The notes below the pieces were generated by a model. That model ran no database searches, was not told where the DNA came from, and saw only the letters and a list, made by a program, of their open reading frames with translations. Below, one piece after another: positions 20,068-31,223 of a DNA stretch of 64,000 nucleotides. Every line of letters begins with the position of its first letter. Position 1 is the first letter of the stretch. Source of the stretch: Toxonevra muliebris (Eukaryota > Arthropoda > Insecta > Diptera > Pallopteridae); assembly GCA_963691655.1 (NCBI GenBank), contig OY829330.1, forward strand, positions 17,974,182 through 18,038,181, given 5' to 3'. A program made the translations under genes and the position numbers.

Positions 20068-20760
20068 AAACAAAAAAAAATGGAAGTAAAAGCGAAAAAG
20101 GCTTCAAATGAACAAAAAAAAAATCTAATTGAATAAACGGAAAATAATATTCAAATTCCGATTGTTATATATTTATAGTATTAAATAACATTCCAGATTT
20201 GAATCGGCTTGCTGTGACCCTCAAAAGCTTGGTATGCCGCTAAATGGCGAAGTTTTTGGTCGGACCAAAAGTAAGTACAAGATAAAAGTTCAAAAATAGC
20301 GATTGAAACTGTTGTATCCTACAGAAGCCATACACGCAGACCCATAGACTTATTTCCGCTCCAATGACAAATTTCTCAATTAAACAAAAGCAGGTCTAAT
20401 TTATTTTTACCTACATAACGTATGTTTTGTTTTTGGATCATATGAGAGGCTGATTAGGTACAAAATATAAATTCAGAAAAAGTGTAGAATAGCGTTCAGA
20501 GTAAAAGTGAAACAAAATATGTTAAGAGCTTATGACGTTTTTGCGCTGGGATATCAATAGAGGGATTCTCTATGTCTAGCATACGCCCTTGCATGGTTTA
20601 CGAATTACAAAAATCATTTTCATTTTTTCGTTGCACGAATGGCTAAGTTTTGTAATTCTGCTATTGAAAAAATAAAAAGAATTACCCAAATTTATTTCCC
20701 TAAAAATGTTCTAAAAAATTACTTCTTATCATATAAAAGTTATTATCAATGAAAAAACAA
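20068..20760. other. No gene recognised
   Basis: AT-rich. No domain, repeat or RNA signature that I can support. Confidence 0.4.
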
Positions 20761-20766
20761 ATTCCT

Positions 20767-21000
20767 CACTCATAATAATTATAAGTGGACGTAAAAAATA
20801 TTTCTTGTAAAATAAAAATTATCGGCAATGTAAAAAATATTTTCCACTCATAACAATTATAAGTGGACGTAAAAAATATTTTTCACAAAATAAAAGTTAT
20901 CGGCAACGTAAAAAATATTTTCCACTTATAATAATTATCAGTGGACGTAAAAAAAAATTAGCACGAAATATTAATTATGAGCAACAATAAAAATTTAAAT
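20767..21000. repeat. 78-bp tandem array with a dyad per unit
   Basis: CACTCATAA/CACTTATAA starts at 20767, 20845 and 20923, an exact 78-bp period over three units. Each unit has an inverted CCACT(C/T)ATAA / TTATAAGTGG pair, then GTGGACGTAAAAAATATTT and TATCGGCAA. Diverged edges extend slightly to both sides. No coding content. Confidence 0.88.
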
Positions 21001-21356
21001 TGTGATGTAATAGTTATTTTGCAACTTTTTCCTGGAAAAACTTATAACTATTATGTCCCTGGTTATTGCTCGTATTAAATAGCTGGTCCTTCGATAAATT
21101 CGTAGTGAATGAAGACTTTTGGTATGTTAATTTTTTGTTATGCTTGTGAATTTACCGTTATGTTGTCATGAAATAAATTTTTTCTCGTTTTTTTAAGAAT
21201 AAACTAGCCGATAAGGCCCCAGTAGCTGGCGCTATTTTTTTGCTCCAGAAATCTCTTTATGAAAAAACAAATATCAAAAGAGCACCAAACTACTCGTTGG
21301 TGTTTGTTTTGTTATTTGTGTATGCAGATAAGTCGTTAGATAATTAATTTTTTATT
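21001..21356. other. No gene recognised
   Basis: AT-rich sequence without supported features. Confidence 0.35.
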
Positions 21357-21620
21357 TACTGCCGCTTAAGCAATGATTTTTACAACGATGAATGCAATGC
21401 TTTGTTCAATGAGTGAATTTTAAAGAACTTCCGACGCTAATATTTTGGAATTGTCTAAACCGATTTTAGATCTGATAATTTTTGGCTAACCTACTCATCA
21501 AGCTCTTTAAATATATAATACATATGATATAGTAATAATATAATATATAATATGATAGTGCAGCTCTTCTGGATCTTCTGGAATAAAAATGTAGTTACAC
21601 TAATAAATGTATAGATAGTC
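21357..21620 (+). repeat. Dispersed repeat family C, copy 3
   Basis: Extends the core (AAGCAATGATTTTTACAACG) with TTTGTTCAATGAGTGAATTT and, 190 bp later, AATGTAGTTACACTAATAAA, both shared with 48831-49015. Confidence 0.7.
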
Positions 21621-21940
21621 AAACTACAAACCAAATGTTTGCTTTAGATTCTTTGATTTTACAGAAACTGAAAATTCGGTGTGCTGTACGAAAACTTATG
21701 TCCTTCATTGTATATAAAATATATCCTTTATTATTATTTTATATTATTATATTACTTTATGTCCTGACAGTTCTTTTTAAATTAATTTATTTTTAAAAAT
21801 GTATTGAAAATGACCGATTTTCTTTTGAAATAAATGAAAAAAAGATAGTAAGTCATATAAAAATTAAAATACTATTAAATATAACATTTAAACGACAACC
21901 TTTAATATTTAAAGCTATATGATACAAAAGTCATAGCAAA
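21621..21940. other. No gene recognised
   Basis: Very AT-rich, with TATATTATTATATTA-like tracts. Confidence 0.35.
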
Positions 21941-23356
21941 TCTTTATACATATATAAAATCGTAGAGTTTTGTGTGTTTGTAAGCGTGTAACTTCTGAAC
22001 GACTGCACCCATTGAATATTTCCAGAATATATTTTCTTGGGCGGCAGGATGAAACATAGCTATTCATAATGGCTTTTAGGAAAGTGGGCGTGGCACCTCC
22101 CATACAATCCTAATTATTTTTTGGGTATATCTAAAGAACCATTTATAGCACAGTACAGAAATTTGGTACAATAGCGAGAATTGACAATGCCATGCTACAA
22201 CAAAAATAATCATATAACCTGAATTCCCATTATGATATATCTTCGGAGGCATTTATGATACGGTACTAAAATTTAAATTCTTTCAGTTTATTGGATTAGT
22301 GGGTGTGGCACCATGCTTCACTTTTATTTTCTACTACTAATTCTACTACTATTTTCTACTACTTTTAAATTTTTTCTTATTTTCTACTACATTTTTTCTT
22401 ATTTTCTACTACTACTTTCTACTATTTTTCACTACTATTTTTTACAGTTTTTTCTACTCCATTTTTATTATTTTTGTACTTCTATGTTTAACTATTTTTC
22501 TGCTACCTTTTTACTACTTCTTTACAACAATTTGTAATACAATTTTCTATTCTTTTTCCTACTACCTTTTCTACTACTATTTCTACTACTATTTTCATCT
22601 ACTTTTTTGCTCCTATTTTCTGCTACTTTTTCCATTCCTTTTTGTACTATTATTTCTACTACTTTATGAAATATCTTAAGACCCTGCCTAGCTATCTTAA
22701 AATCCGATAGGTGGCGCTGTAACCAATTCTATATTTATAATAAATATGAAATTGGTTCAAATTTTTAAATAATTTCAAGAATGGTCTTTGATATGAATAT
22801 AGAGCGTCCTGAAATATTGTTTCTATAATTCAACTGAACCATAATAAAATTAATCCAAATATTTTTTTGGGTATATCTCAAGAATCATTAATACCACAGT
22901 ACAGAAATTTGGTACAAGAACGTGAATTAAAAATGCCATGCTCAACAAAAATATGGGTGGGTTGACAAAGGGGGTGTGACATCTTCCATATACCCTACAT
23001 TTTCATAACGGGATATCTTAGTATGGAAGTATTATTTTTCCGATAGGTGGCGCTATTTTTATAATAAATAGCAAATGGGTCCATATTTTTAAAAAGTTTT
23101 TGGAATTAGATAAAACTTCTAGAACGGTCTTTGATATTCTTCTTTAAATTAAATAGTTTTCAAAATGCTAATCTTGATGCCTCATTTTTAAATCTAGAAT
23201 TTTTACCAAATTCAATTTACGTTCTTTAAGCTTGAATTGTCATTACCAATGTTTAATTTTAAACATCAAGAAACTTCATTCTTCTTCATTGAAATAAACT
23301 TCAATTTTCTCGCATCTTCGTAGAAAGGGCAGAACAACGTCTGCCGGGTCAGCTAG
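21941..23356 (+). mobile_element. Non-autonomous Helitron, both ends visible
   Basis: The 5' end TCTTTATACATATATAAAAT follows an A. The 3' end is a hairpin, GGCAGA-ACAACG-TCTGCC (23328-23345), then GGGTCAGCTAG at 23346-23356, followed by T. A 5' TC, a 3' hairpin about 11 nt before a CTAG end, and insertion between A and T without target duplication are the Helitron hallmarks. The interior carries GGGCGTGGCACCTCCCATAC, CAGTACAGAAATTTGGTACA twice, and GATAGGTGGCGCT twice. There is no Rep/helicase coding in 1,416 bp, so it is non-autonomous. A TTCTACTAC-type tract (22313-22680) inflates its middle. Interior relatives lie at 5090, 13274 and 54700. Confidence 0.9.
22313..22680 (+). repeat. (TTTTCTACTACT)-like low-complexity tract
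   Basis: Imperfect repeats of TTCTACTACT and TTTTCTACTAC inside the Helitron. The 74-residue F/Y/L-rich open frame at 22313-22537 comes purely from this tract. Confidence 0.9.
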
Positions 23357-24042
23357 TTTAATAAAAATAAGTCATAAAAATTAAATAAAGTGGAAAGAAA
23401 ACTTGTATCAAATTTTTTCTAGACTTTGTAGGTACATAGAATAAAATAAAAAGAAAAAACGAAACGACAAATGGCGCCAAATACTAAAACAAATAAAAAG
23501 AAAAAGAGTGAAAAAGAGAGTGACATGAGAGTAGCAGTGCTGTCGAAGGTATTCCGGTCGGAGTATTCGTACTCCGCTCAAATCTGAATCCCCCGTCCTC
23601 CCCTCAGTTGGGTTATTTCCGTTTAGTTTCTGTCTGTAAAATATTTGCTACTATGACTATTTCTGTTTTATATGTCGCTGGGTTAATGCCAAAATTCAAA
23701 AGTTCTTGCTCCATTTTCGGAAGTGTTTGCTTGACTTTGTGTTAATGTTTGTAATATTTGACAAATGAAATCAATACCATATTTAATAAATATTAATATC
23801 AATCAGTAATAAATTTATATATTTATTAGATTTGGTACAACCACTGAGCTCAGTGGTACAACTAACAAAACAAAAATGGTACAAATACAAGCTCATTTTG
23901 AAATAAATTAATAAAATAAGTTTGATGTTTTCAGATTTCTGGTAAAACTAAAAAAAAAAGATACTGCACCAATATAGGGATTTTCCTAAAAAAAAGTAAT
24001 GCTGATGAATTTTGGTGTCCATTCGACATTTGAAATTTACTG
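23357..24042. other. No gene; isolated hAT-like end and a palindrome
   Basis: CAGTGCTGTCGAAGGTA at 23535 matches the hAT-like end at 14256 except for one base; no partner end was found. CCACTGAGCTCAGTGG at 23841-23856 is a perfect 16-bp palindrome flanked by GGTACAA/GGTACAA-like strings. Confidence 0.45.
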
Positions 24043-24518
24043 TTGCACTGTGTAATTACAAAAACTCCAAGTGCCTTGCAAATTCGATATAAACCGAACA
24101 TTTTCCATAAAAATCAAATTCCGGAGCCTAGAAAAATCATTTTAGACCTATGGTCTAAGAAGAAGAACTTCTCGTTCGTAATGACAAAAGAAATTATAAT
24201 TTCGTCGGGGCGGTACCGAAAAATTTTAGTCCATACAAATCGCCCCGGCCTAATATACAAGCATAAGATAGCTGTAATTGGAAAATGACGCAACCAATAC
24301 TAGGTTGGCTGCAGGTTTTTGCGAATAGCTACCTTCAAATTGTACTCCAAATTTCTTGCCCTAGTACAATATCGAACGGAGTTGTTCTGCAGAACAAACA
24401 CGAAGCTACTAAATGTTCGAATATTAGTCAAAACCCCTTAACGCAAGAGGCAGGCTACCTTGCAGACCCCTCTAGACCCGAAAAAACACGTGCAACTACT
24501 CAACTTAGCAAGAACTAA
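24043..24518 (+). other. Two abutting open frames, unrecognised
   Basis: An 81-residue frame (24043-24288) overlaps a 77-residue frame (24285-24518) by 4 bp. The first is basic (contains LWSKKKNFSFVMTKEIIISS and NRPGLIYKHKI). The second is polar with LGWLQVFANSYL near its start. Composition is less AT-biased than the surroundings. I recognise neither. They could be one frameshifted fragment of an old mobile-element protein or chance. No catalytic motif, signal peptide or repeat boundary supports a gene. Confidence 0.2.
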
Positions 24519-26402
24519 AAGAAGCTAAAAGCTCCAAGGAATAGCACACTAAGGGACGTTGATGGCCTATGTCTCAATAGAGGTTAAATGCTATTAAGAA
24601 TAAGAAGGAGACATAGATGCTAAAATACTCTATAATAAATTGTGTAAAATCATAAAACCGTAGAATAGAGACTTTGAAATAATTTTTATTCGTTTTGTCC
24701 AATACCTACATAATTTTTGAAGTGAACAATTTTGCTCCCGCAGGGCTTGAGAAACACTTTTAACAATGAATTTATTATCAGCCTTGTTATTAATCAACAA
24801 GAATAATGAAAAATGTTGGAAATTAATTACCGAATTCTTAAGTAATCAATTTTTCTTGAAGGAACGGCTGATTTTATTAATTGGATAATAATTGTGTTGA
24901 TTATGAAAGAAAGAAAGAAAGCCCCAGAGGCAAGAGTCTAGCATGGTACCAAGACTACCGAGGCGGTCGAAGCAGTTTTCTTGATTTTCATAGTTGACGC
25001 TTAAGGCATTTACAATAACTTTAGGTCCTATCAATCAAATCAGAGCAAACAAAAGGTGTGGCCCTCGGATAAACTACGTTCATTTAAGGGGAGATTTTTT
25101 GGATTCTTAACCCTAGGATCCATACGGGGTGCGTAGTAACCTCACTACAAATTAAAAGTCCCATTTATTTTGATTTTGAAAAGCCGTTATTTTCAGTGGT
25201 TGTTACGACTTTTATTTCTTTCTTTGTGTCTTCGTGAAACACAGCAGTTCATTACATTTTTTATTTCTTGATCAGAGGGGTGTACTGCACCCCGTATGTG
25301 CTTGCGTGAGCTTTTTTTTAAGTGAAAATCTTTTTTTTTGGAAGTATGGAAAAGGATGAAGGACAAAAAGACTAAGGCTACATGCAGTACTTGCCAAAGG
25401 CACATTTGCTCGGTTCACCGCACTTGGTCAAACTTTAGGCCCTTGTAAAAAGAAAATTAGACATAAACTTTTAAAACGCCGAGACACGTATAATTTTTTT
25501 CTCGAATTCTATCAGAATCCACTTTCAGAACATTAATATTTTGAAAAAAATTGATTTTTGTCGGACAGTGTAATTTCACTGTACAACAGCATTATAGTAT
25601 CTGAGTTCTGGAATATGAAGCGTGAAGTATGCAGCTGCTGAAACAGAGAATGTAGCGTAGCAAACGACGAAGCGCGGCACAGAAACTGTGAACAGAATGT
25701 GCTTCTCTGAAGCTCTTGTTTATTATAATTGGAAACATACAAAATCAAATTTTATCTCTGCATTTTTGTAATCAGAGTGCTTTAAATTGCAAGCCAATCA
25801 ATTTTTTTTTACAAGTTCTATAAATAATTCAGTGCATTCTTCCACTTTTTTCATTTTGACAATCAGCTTTAATGCTTGAAGCGCGACAAAGTTGAAAAAT
25901 TCTTACCTTGCGCTTCAGCGGCAGCGACAACGTCACATTGTAATCAAGCTCATATAAAATACATACATTTTACTTTTGACAGATTGAAGCACTTCAGTTA
26001 CTTCACACTTCAGTTTCACATTCTGTTCCCCACTTTAAACAAAAAATATTTTTTTTGTGCGAGTCGAATATTTCGGAGCATGAAATCGCTACGCACCTTA
26101 CTTGAAAAAGCTTGTATTCAGACTGCCATAAGTTGAATAGACCAAAGGCTAGAAACCGGGTTTTCTATTTTATAGCTTAGAAAAACTTATTCTGTGAAAT
26201 AAAATACACAACATTTAAAATGAGAAAATTCAGTGGTTGGTTTTTGATAAATTTTTCCTTATCCAGCTCTCTGCTTTTATGACTGTATTTACATCCTTTT
26301 TTATATAATTTTATCGTCTTTAATCAAGTAACAAATTGTCATATTTATACACATACATATGGACTCCTACATACATCCATACATACATATTTATGTATGT
26401 AT
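24519..26402. other. No gene recognised
   Basis: Mixed AT-rich sequence. Several short open frames lack any domain. CAGTGTAATTTCACTGTACA at about 25564 is a short dyad resembling the end of the hairpin element at 56387. Confidence 0.35.
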
Positions 26403-26404
26403 TA

Positions 26405-27521
26405 CACTAAAAAAAAAGTACATGAAACAGCTGTAAAAATAACAGTTTTTGTTTACAATATTCAGCCAACATTAAAAAATATCAAAATTGGCATTACAAA
26501 ATGTAATTTTAACATTACTGAATTCAAAGCGAAAAATGTTGTGAAAATAATGTGATTTGACATTTTTAAAATACATTTTTTTTAATGAAAAAACGTGCCA
26601 TTAAAGCAAAATTAATGTTAAATTGATATGACAATAATGTTGAATTGACATAACTGAGAACTACAAAAACAGTTGTTTTCACCGAATAGTATTATTGAAA
26701 GGAACTACCACTAACGTTCTATATACTTTTTGCCATTCTTCTTTGACACTAGTATTCTTCTGGCTTCATTGTTTATTTTAAGCCGAACAATTGAATTTAA
26801 TTCAATTTTTACTAATAAATTTTAAGTTTTTTTATTTTACATAATTTTATTTCAGTAATAACACTGTGCGACAAAATTGAAGTTTGTGACGCTACAAATC
26901 TTAAGTGTGGAATTTGACTTTTTCCCATTTTTGTGGTGTACGCAATGTATCTCAACTCAATGATAAACAAAATGGCCATTGAGAAATTAATATTAATAAA
27001 ATATAACACAAGTTGATTATTTCCCTTTTGACAGTTCAGTTTATTCACTTTTATTACTTTTTGAGCGAACAGTTTTTTTTAATACTATTGTTGTGCGCCA
27101 CAGCAAATAAATAACCCCGAAGAAACGTGAAACTATTTCACAATTAAAAAGTGTTGCCAGTTTCAATTTTTACTTATGCAAAATATATTGCCAGTCTTAA
27201 TTTCCAATGCTATACTAGCCTATATACATGTCATGATTTTACATGTAAAATTGATATTATTTAGTGCAAATTTAACATTCAAAATCATGACATGTATTAA
27301 GTAAAAAGAGAATTTCTAATGAAATTTTAACACTATAATTTGATATGACAAGGTAAAACGGATTATTATCAATATAATAGTTTTAATGTAAATTCAACAC
27401 AAAACATATTAATCTGATATTTTATGCCGTAAAACTAATATCGTAAAACTAAAATTTTTGTTTTTACATTAAAAATAACATTACAAAAATATCAATTTTA
27501 CATTGTACTTTTTTTTGAGTG
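26405..27521 (-). mobile_element. TA-flanked element family M1, copy 1 (1,117 bp)
   Basis: Flanked by TA at 26403-26404 and 27522-27523. The ends are CACTAAAAAAAAAGTACATG and, reversed, CACTCAAAAAAAAGTACAAT. Shown reversed, it aligns over much of its length with 51628-52529, including TAGGCTAGTATAGCATTG. The interior is dominated by ATGTAAAA/ACATTAAA-type words and has no coding capacity. A TA target and short A-rich ends suggest Tc1/mariner-type mobilisation, an inference. Confidence 0.85.
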
Positions 27522-27523
27522 TA

Positions 27524-28477
27524 TGAATGTATTTACGTGCACATATTTAAATAAACATATACCATTTATTTTTTAATTGCAAAGATAATTTTAATTAGGA
27601 ATATTACAACAATTAATGTAATTTTTCAATGGCAGAGAGTTTAATGGTTCGGGTAAAGGCGAATTCAGTGCGGAGGGTGAATTTAAAAAAAGGTTTCTTG
27701 ATAATCCCTTGCCCAAATGATGTCTTAATTTTTCCGTATTTTTTTATATGAAGACCCAAGCGAATAGTGGAAAAGTCCGAAGAACCAAAGTAAAATTTTT
27801 GGGTTTGGTTGTTCTAACTGACAATTGTTCCGAGAAACTTTCAAAATGTTGGTAGTTTTTATTTTGAGCGGAATTGCTTAGAATCTTCATATTGCTCCTA
27901 CTCAAAAACACCAGTGGTTGAGAGCTTGGTCAGTAGGGAGAACGTGCATATGGGAGTAAGAAATGATGTTGAAATGAAAAACGCTTTGGTTTAGAGAAAT
28001 TATCCTTAACTCATACATACACATACAATGAAGACACTCGCTTGAATACTGTATGTACAATACATAATATCCCAGTGGAAAATTTGATAAGACCTTCCCA
28101 TCGGAAGGCATTATATACCACCTTCTAGGCAAGTGCAATACACATCTCACCATCACTGCATACAGAACACTTTTAACACTCCTTCTCATCGAAGTAAGAA
28201 GGCGTGTCATAACTGTCAGCAACTTATGTGCTTATGAGTGAAACGAATACGAGCATTTACTCATGAGCAGTGTTTTTCAATAATACTATTATTAGTGAAA
28301 ATAATTGTCTTGTAATTCTAATTTACTTTACAATATTTTCATTTACTTATATATAGATTGTTGAAGGGAACTATCACAGATATTACTGATGAGGAACCGT
28401 AGCGGGTTCCGAGACGATCGACTAATTTGCTAGTTATATTAATTTTAAATAATAAATTTTATATTTTGGCACTTAAA
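27524..28477. other. No gene recognised
   Basis: Contains an open 106-residue reverse frame (27902-28222) rich in Met/Cys/Leu without a domain. I see no element border. Confidence 0.35.
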
Positions 28478-28625
28478 AATAACTGTTTCTATAAGCTGTT
28501 CTTTGAAAGCGATATCTAAATGCCTAGGTGATTGATAACTGCTTCTATGAGTTGTTCTTGGGAAGCTAAACCAGAATATCTCGATAATAACTGATTCTAT
28601 AAATTGTTCTACGGAAAGCGAGAGT
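28478..28625. repeat. Degenerate ~54-bp tandem repeat, three units
   Basis: (A/G)ATAACTG(T/C/A)TTCTATPA, followed by TTGTTCT and a GGAAGC/GAAAGC string, starts at 28478, 28534 and 28586 (P is a purine). Spacings are 56 and 52 bp. Confidence 0.75.
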
Positions 28626-28884
28626 GCAATAACTTCCCTATAAATTACATATATACTGGCGGTCATAAAAACCGCACCACTTGCAATACTGCTGCAATTT
28701 CGGCAATATTTTCGAACTTAGGCCGAATTTCCCTTCCTTTGTAAAGGAGATTCCGTTGTTTATGTTTTAAGAATGTATTTAAGCAGAATGTAACTTTTTT
28801 TTTGCGCTTGTTTGGCGAAAAGAAGATTTTTTGAAAAACTGCGAAAAACAACTGCAAAGTATAAATAATTGTCGCGCCGCCAAA

Positions 28885-29923
28885 ATGTCGAAATTTTCGA
28901 TGTTAGGTATCAAGGAGAGTCATAAAGTTAAATACCTGAAGTAATCTGATGCCTACATTCGACTACTGTTGGACTGATCCAGAAAAAAGACAATTTGTAC
29001 CCGCTTGAAAGGACAAAAGCACTTAATCCTTTTGGCAAATTCGAGAGAAAATGACATAACCTGAAAGAGAAACATAAATGATCGAAAGTGCAGTCACAAT
29101 AAGAACTGAGCTAAAGAGCTATTACAACGTGAATATAAATGTCGAAACCTTACGTAGAAAGAAACGAAAGTTCGGTCTGTATGGGAGACGATCAGCCAAA
29201 AAGTCGTTGTTGACGAAATGGACGAAAATAAATCGCCTGGCATCGACTATAAACTACAGCAATTGAACTCTGGCAGACTTGAGAAAAGTTATTGATCGAG
29301 CAAATTAAACTCAATTTTTTATGCGCATTTAATCTTCGGTGCGTGCGTCGCTCAGATATAGAGCAACACAAGGATAAATGTGTAGCGAAAATAGTCAAAT
29401 TCCCACAAAGTCATATAGCTTGAAAAGATTTTTCCTACTATATCCGGGGTCCCTTATGCTATACTAAAGGGGCTGTGAACGCCCAAAAATATGGCTAAAA
29501 TAAAATTCAATTGTGGTGCGCTTTCGCTCATTAATGACATTATTTTTCCGGACGACTTTTGCGGCATATCATCGCTCCAAATTGGTAAGGTTTAATTAAT
29601 GCCTAATGTTTAGTAACTTTAGAAATAGTAAAAAAGTTAAATTATTGATTCTTATTTTTTTGCAGATTCAAAATGTTTTCGATGATGTTAGAATTTACTG
29701 GCGGGAATGATCAGGTAGCTCGCGCGGCTTAAATCTGTCATATAATGAAACGGAAAGTTGCTCAAAACATGCCAAAGAATGAAAAACCCCTTGTAGGAGT
29801 TCTGAAAAAAGTTTGGTATTAAAAAAATAACGAATGATATCCTTAAAGTGCTTGTCGACTCTATGCCATTCAAGATAACGGCCATAAGAAAGGCTAAGAG
29901 AGGGGCACCATCAAGCTAAACAA
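28885..29923 (+). pseudogene. Tc1 transposase pseudogene
   Basis: The N-terminal DNA-binding part is readable: SAVTIRTELKSYYNVNINVE, then TLRRKKRKFGLYGRRSAKKS and LLTKW. This is the second helix-turn-helix and the GRRPAKKP-type basic stretch of Tc1/Bari proteins. The middle has lost most motifs to frameshifts. Near the end IMKRKVAQNMPKNEKPLVGV, LKKVWY and DSMPFKITAIRKAKRGAPSS match the usual Tc1 C-terminus, with its K--V---MP---- L--VL---W and V-SMP-R-QAVI-AKG-P-- patterns. Many stops. A TA-flanked element is inserted about 65 bp downstream, within the former 3' region. Confidence 0.85.
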
Positions 29924-29989
29924 TTTTGCTTATGACTCTAACATGAAACAAATTAATCCTAGTTTGTATCTTCAAAAAAAAAACTAGTA

Positions 29990-30973
29990 CACGGAAAAAA
30001 AAAGACTTGTTAAAAATAACGTCTGATATTCAAAAAAAGCAGAATAATCAGGAAAAATTGCCATTTCGCCCTGTAATTTAGAAATTTCATGAGATACTCA
30101 ATATAAATTTATGGGTAAACAGCAAACATTACAGCCTAAAACTTAAACTTGATTATTACAGTTTCAGAAAGGAAAATATTCAAAGTGACATGGAAAAACT
30201 TTAGTTAATAAAAAATACTGAATTATTATTGAAATATTCTATGATCGGCAAACTGTAAAAATTTATGAAAATATTTTTATTTCTTTGCTTTCATTTTTTA
30301 AATCACACAATTACTTTTTTTTATATGTCAAATATTTTTCTATATATTATCATTCAATAAAATAACTTTCAAACTGATTGGTTGGCACCTGGATTTGCTT
30401 CTTTCTGTAATGAGACATTTGGGATTATTTATCCGGATCATTTTATTAGAAGCTAGTAAGATTAGGGATTTTTACACTATATTAAATTAAAGTTTTATTT
30501 ATTATTTTATTAGCAAAAGTCTTTAACATTGGATGTCCATTTCATAATTGTATAGAACAGTTTTCCAAAAACCATTGAAACTGAAACACCATCTTTTTTT
30601 GAATTATCCTAGAATCATGAAGATAGCTGGTCGAGTTGTTTGCTTTTGATCAATGCGATTTGAAGCTATATATAGGGAAGAGAACAAAATATTCTCTTCA
30701 ATAACTCTTCAATTATTGCTTTTGATATCAAAAGTATTATTATGCGTTGTAAAAATTCAATTTCCAATTTGATAATTTACAAAATCACACTGTAAAAATT
30801 GATTTGAAACTCCAATAATATTAACTGTATTGTGAAGTATAATGTGCTTATTCATTCGTAAATTTTATTGATTCATTCTGGATATTAAAAATTAAACTCA
30901 AGGGAATTATTGTTTGATCGTAATCAATTATTACAGAAATCCAATGAATTATTACAGAATATTTTTTTTCGTG
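29990..30973. mobile_element. TA-flanked element nested in Tc1 (984 bp)
   Basis: The ends are CACGGAAAAAAAAAGAC and, reversed, CACGAAAAAAAATATTC, flanked by TA at 29988-29989 and 30974-30975. AATTATTACAGAA-type words recur near the right end. Non-coding. In end structure it resembles family M1 (CACTAAAAAAAAAG) and the 43502-47251 element, but the interior differs. Confidence 0.78.
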
Positions 30974-31223
30974 TATTTTTATTTTTACATACTTTTAATT
31001 AATACCCTCAAAAACGTGAAATTTCTTCCATATTTTTGAATTATTGAATTATTTGAATTAAAAATTGATAAAATTTGTGTGTATGTATGATGTTTCTTTC
31101 GCAATTTTGTTCATTTGTTCCCGAAAATAAAAAAAAATACATTTACTACAACAAAATCAGGTTTAGGTCCCAACGATTTTCTTGAAATTAGTGGGTAGTG
31201 CGATTGTTGTGACCGCCAGTGTA

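Larger units (their letters stand above)
28654..31221 (+). mobile_element. Tc1-family transposon split by a second element
   Basis: The ends are TACTGGCGGTCATAAAAACC and, reversed, CACTGGCGGTCACAACAATC, flanked by TA at 28652-28653 and 31222-31223. Removing the 984-bp nested element and its duplicated TA leaves 1,582 bp, the normal size of a complete Tc1 element. This independently supports both sets of borders. The transposase inside is a pseudogene. The end motif differs from the Tc1 element at 17745, so two Tc1 families are represented in the window. Confidence 0.9.

Noticed and set aside
22313..22537. 74-residue open frame rich in Phe/Tyr/Leu
   Set aside because: Produced by a TTCTACTAC-type low-complexity tract within a Helitron.
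29688..29885. 65-residue reverse open frame
   Set aside because: Antisense shadow of the Tc1 transposase C-terminus.
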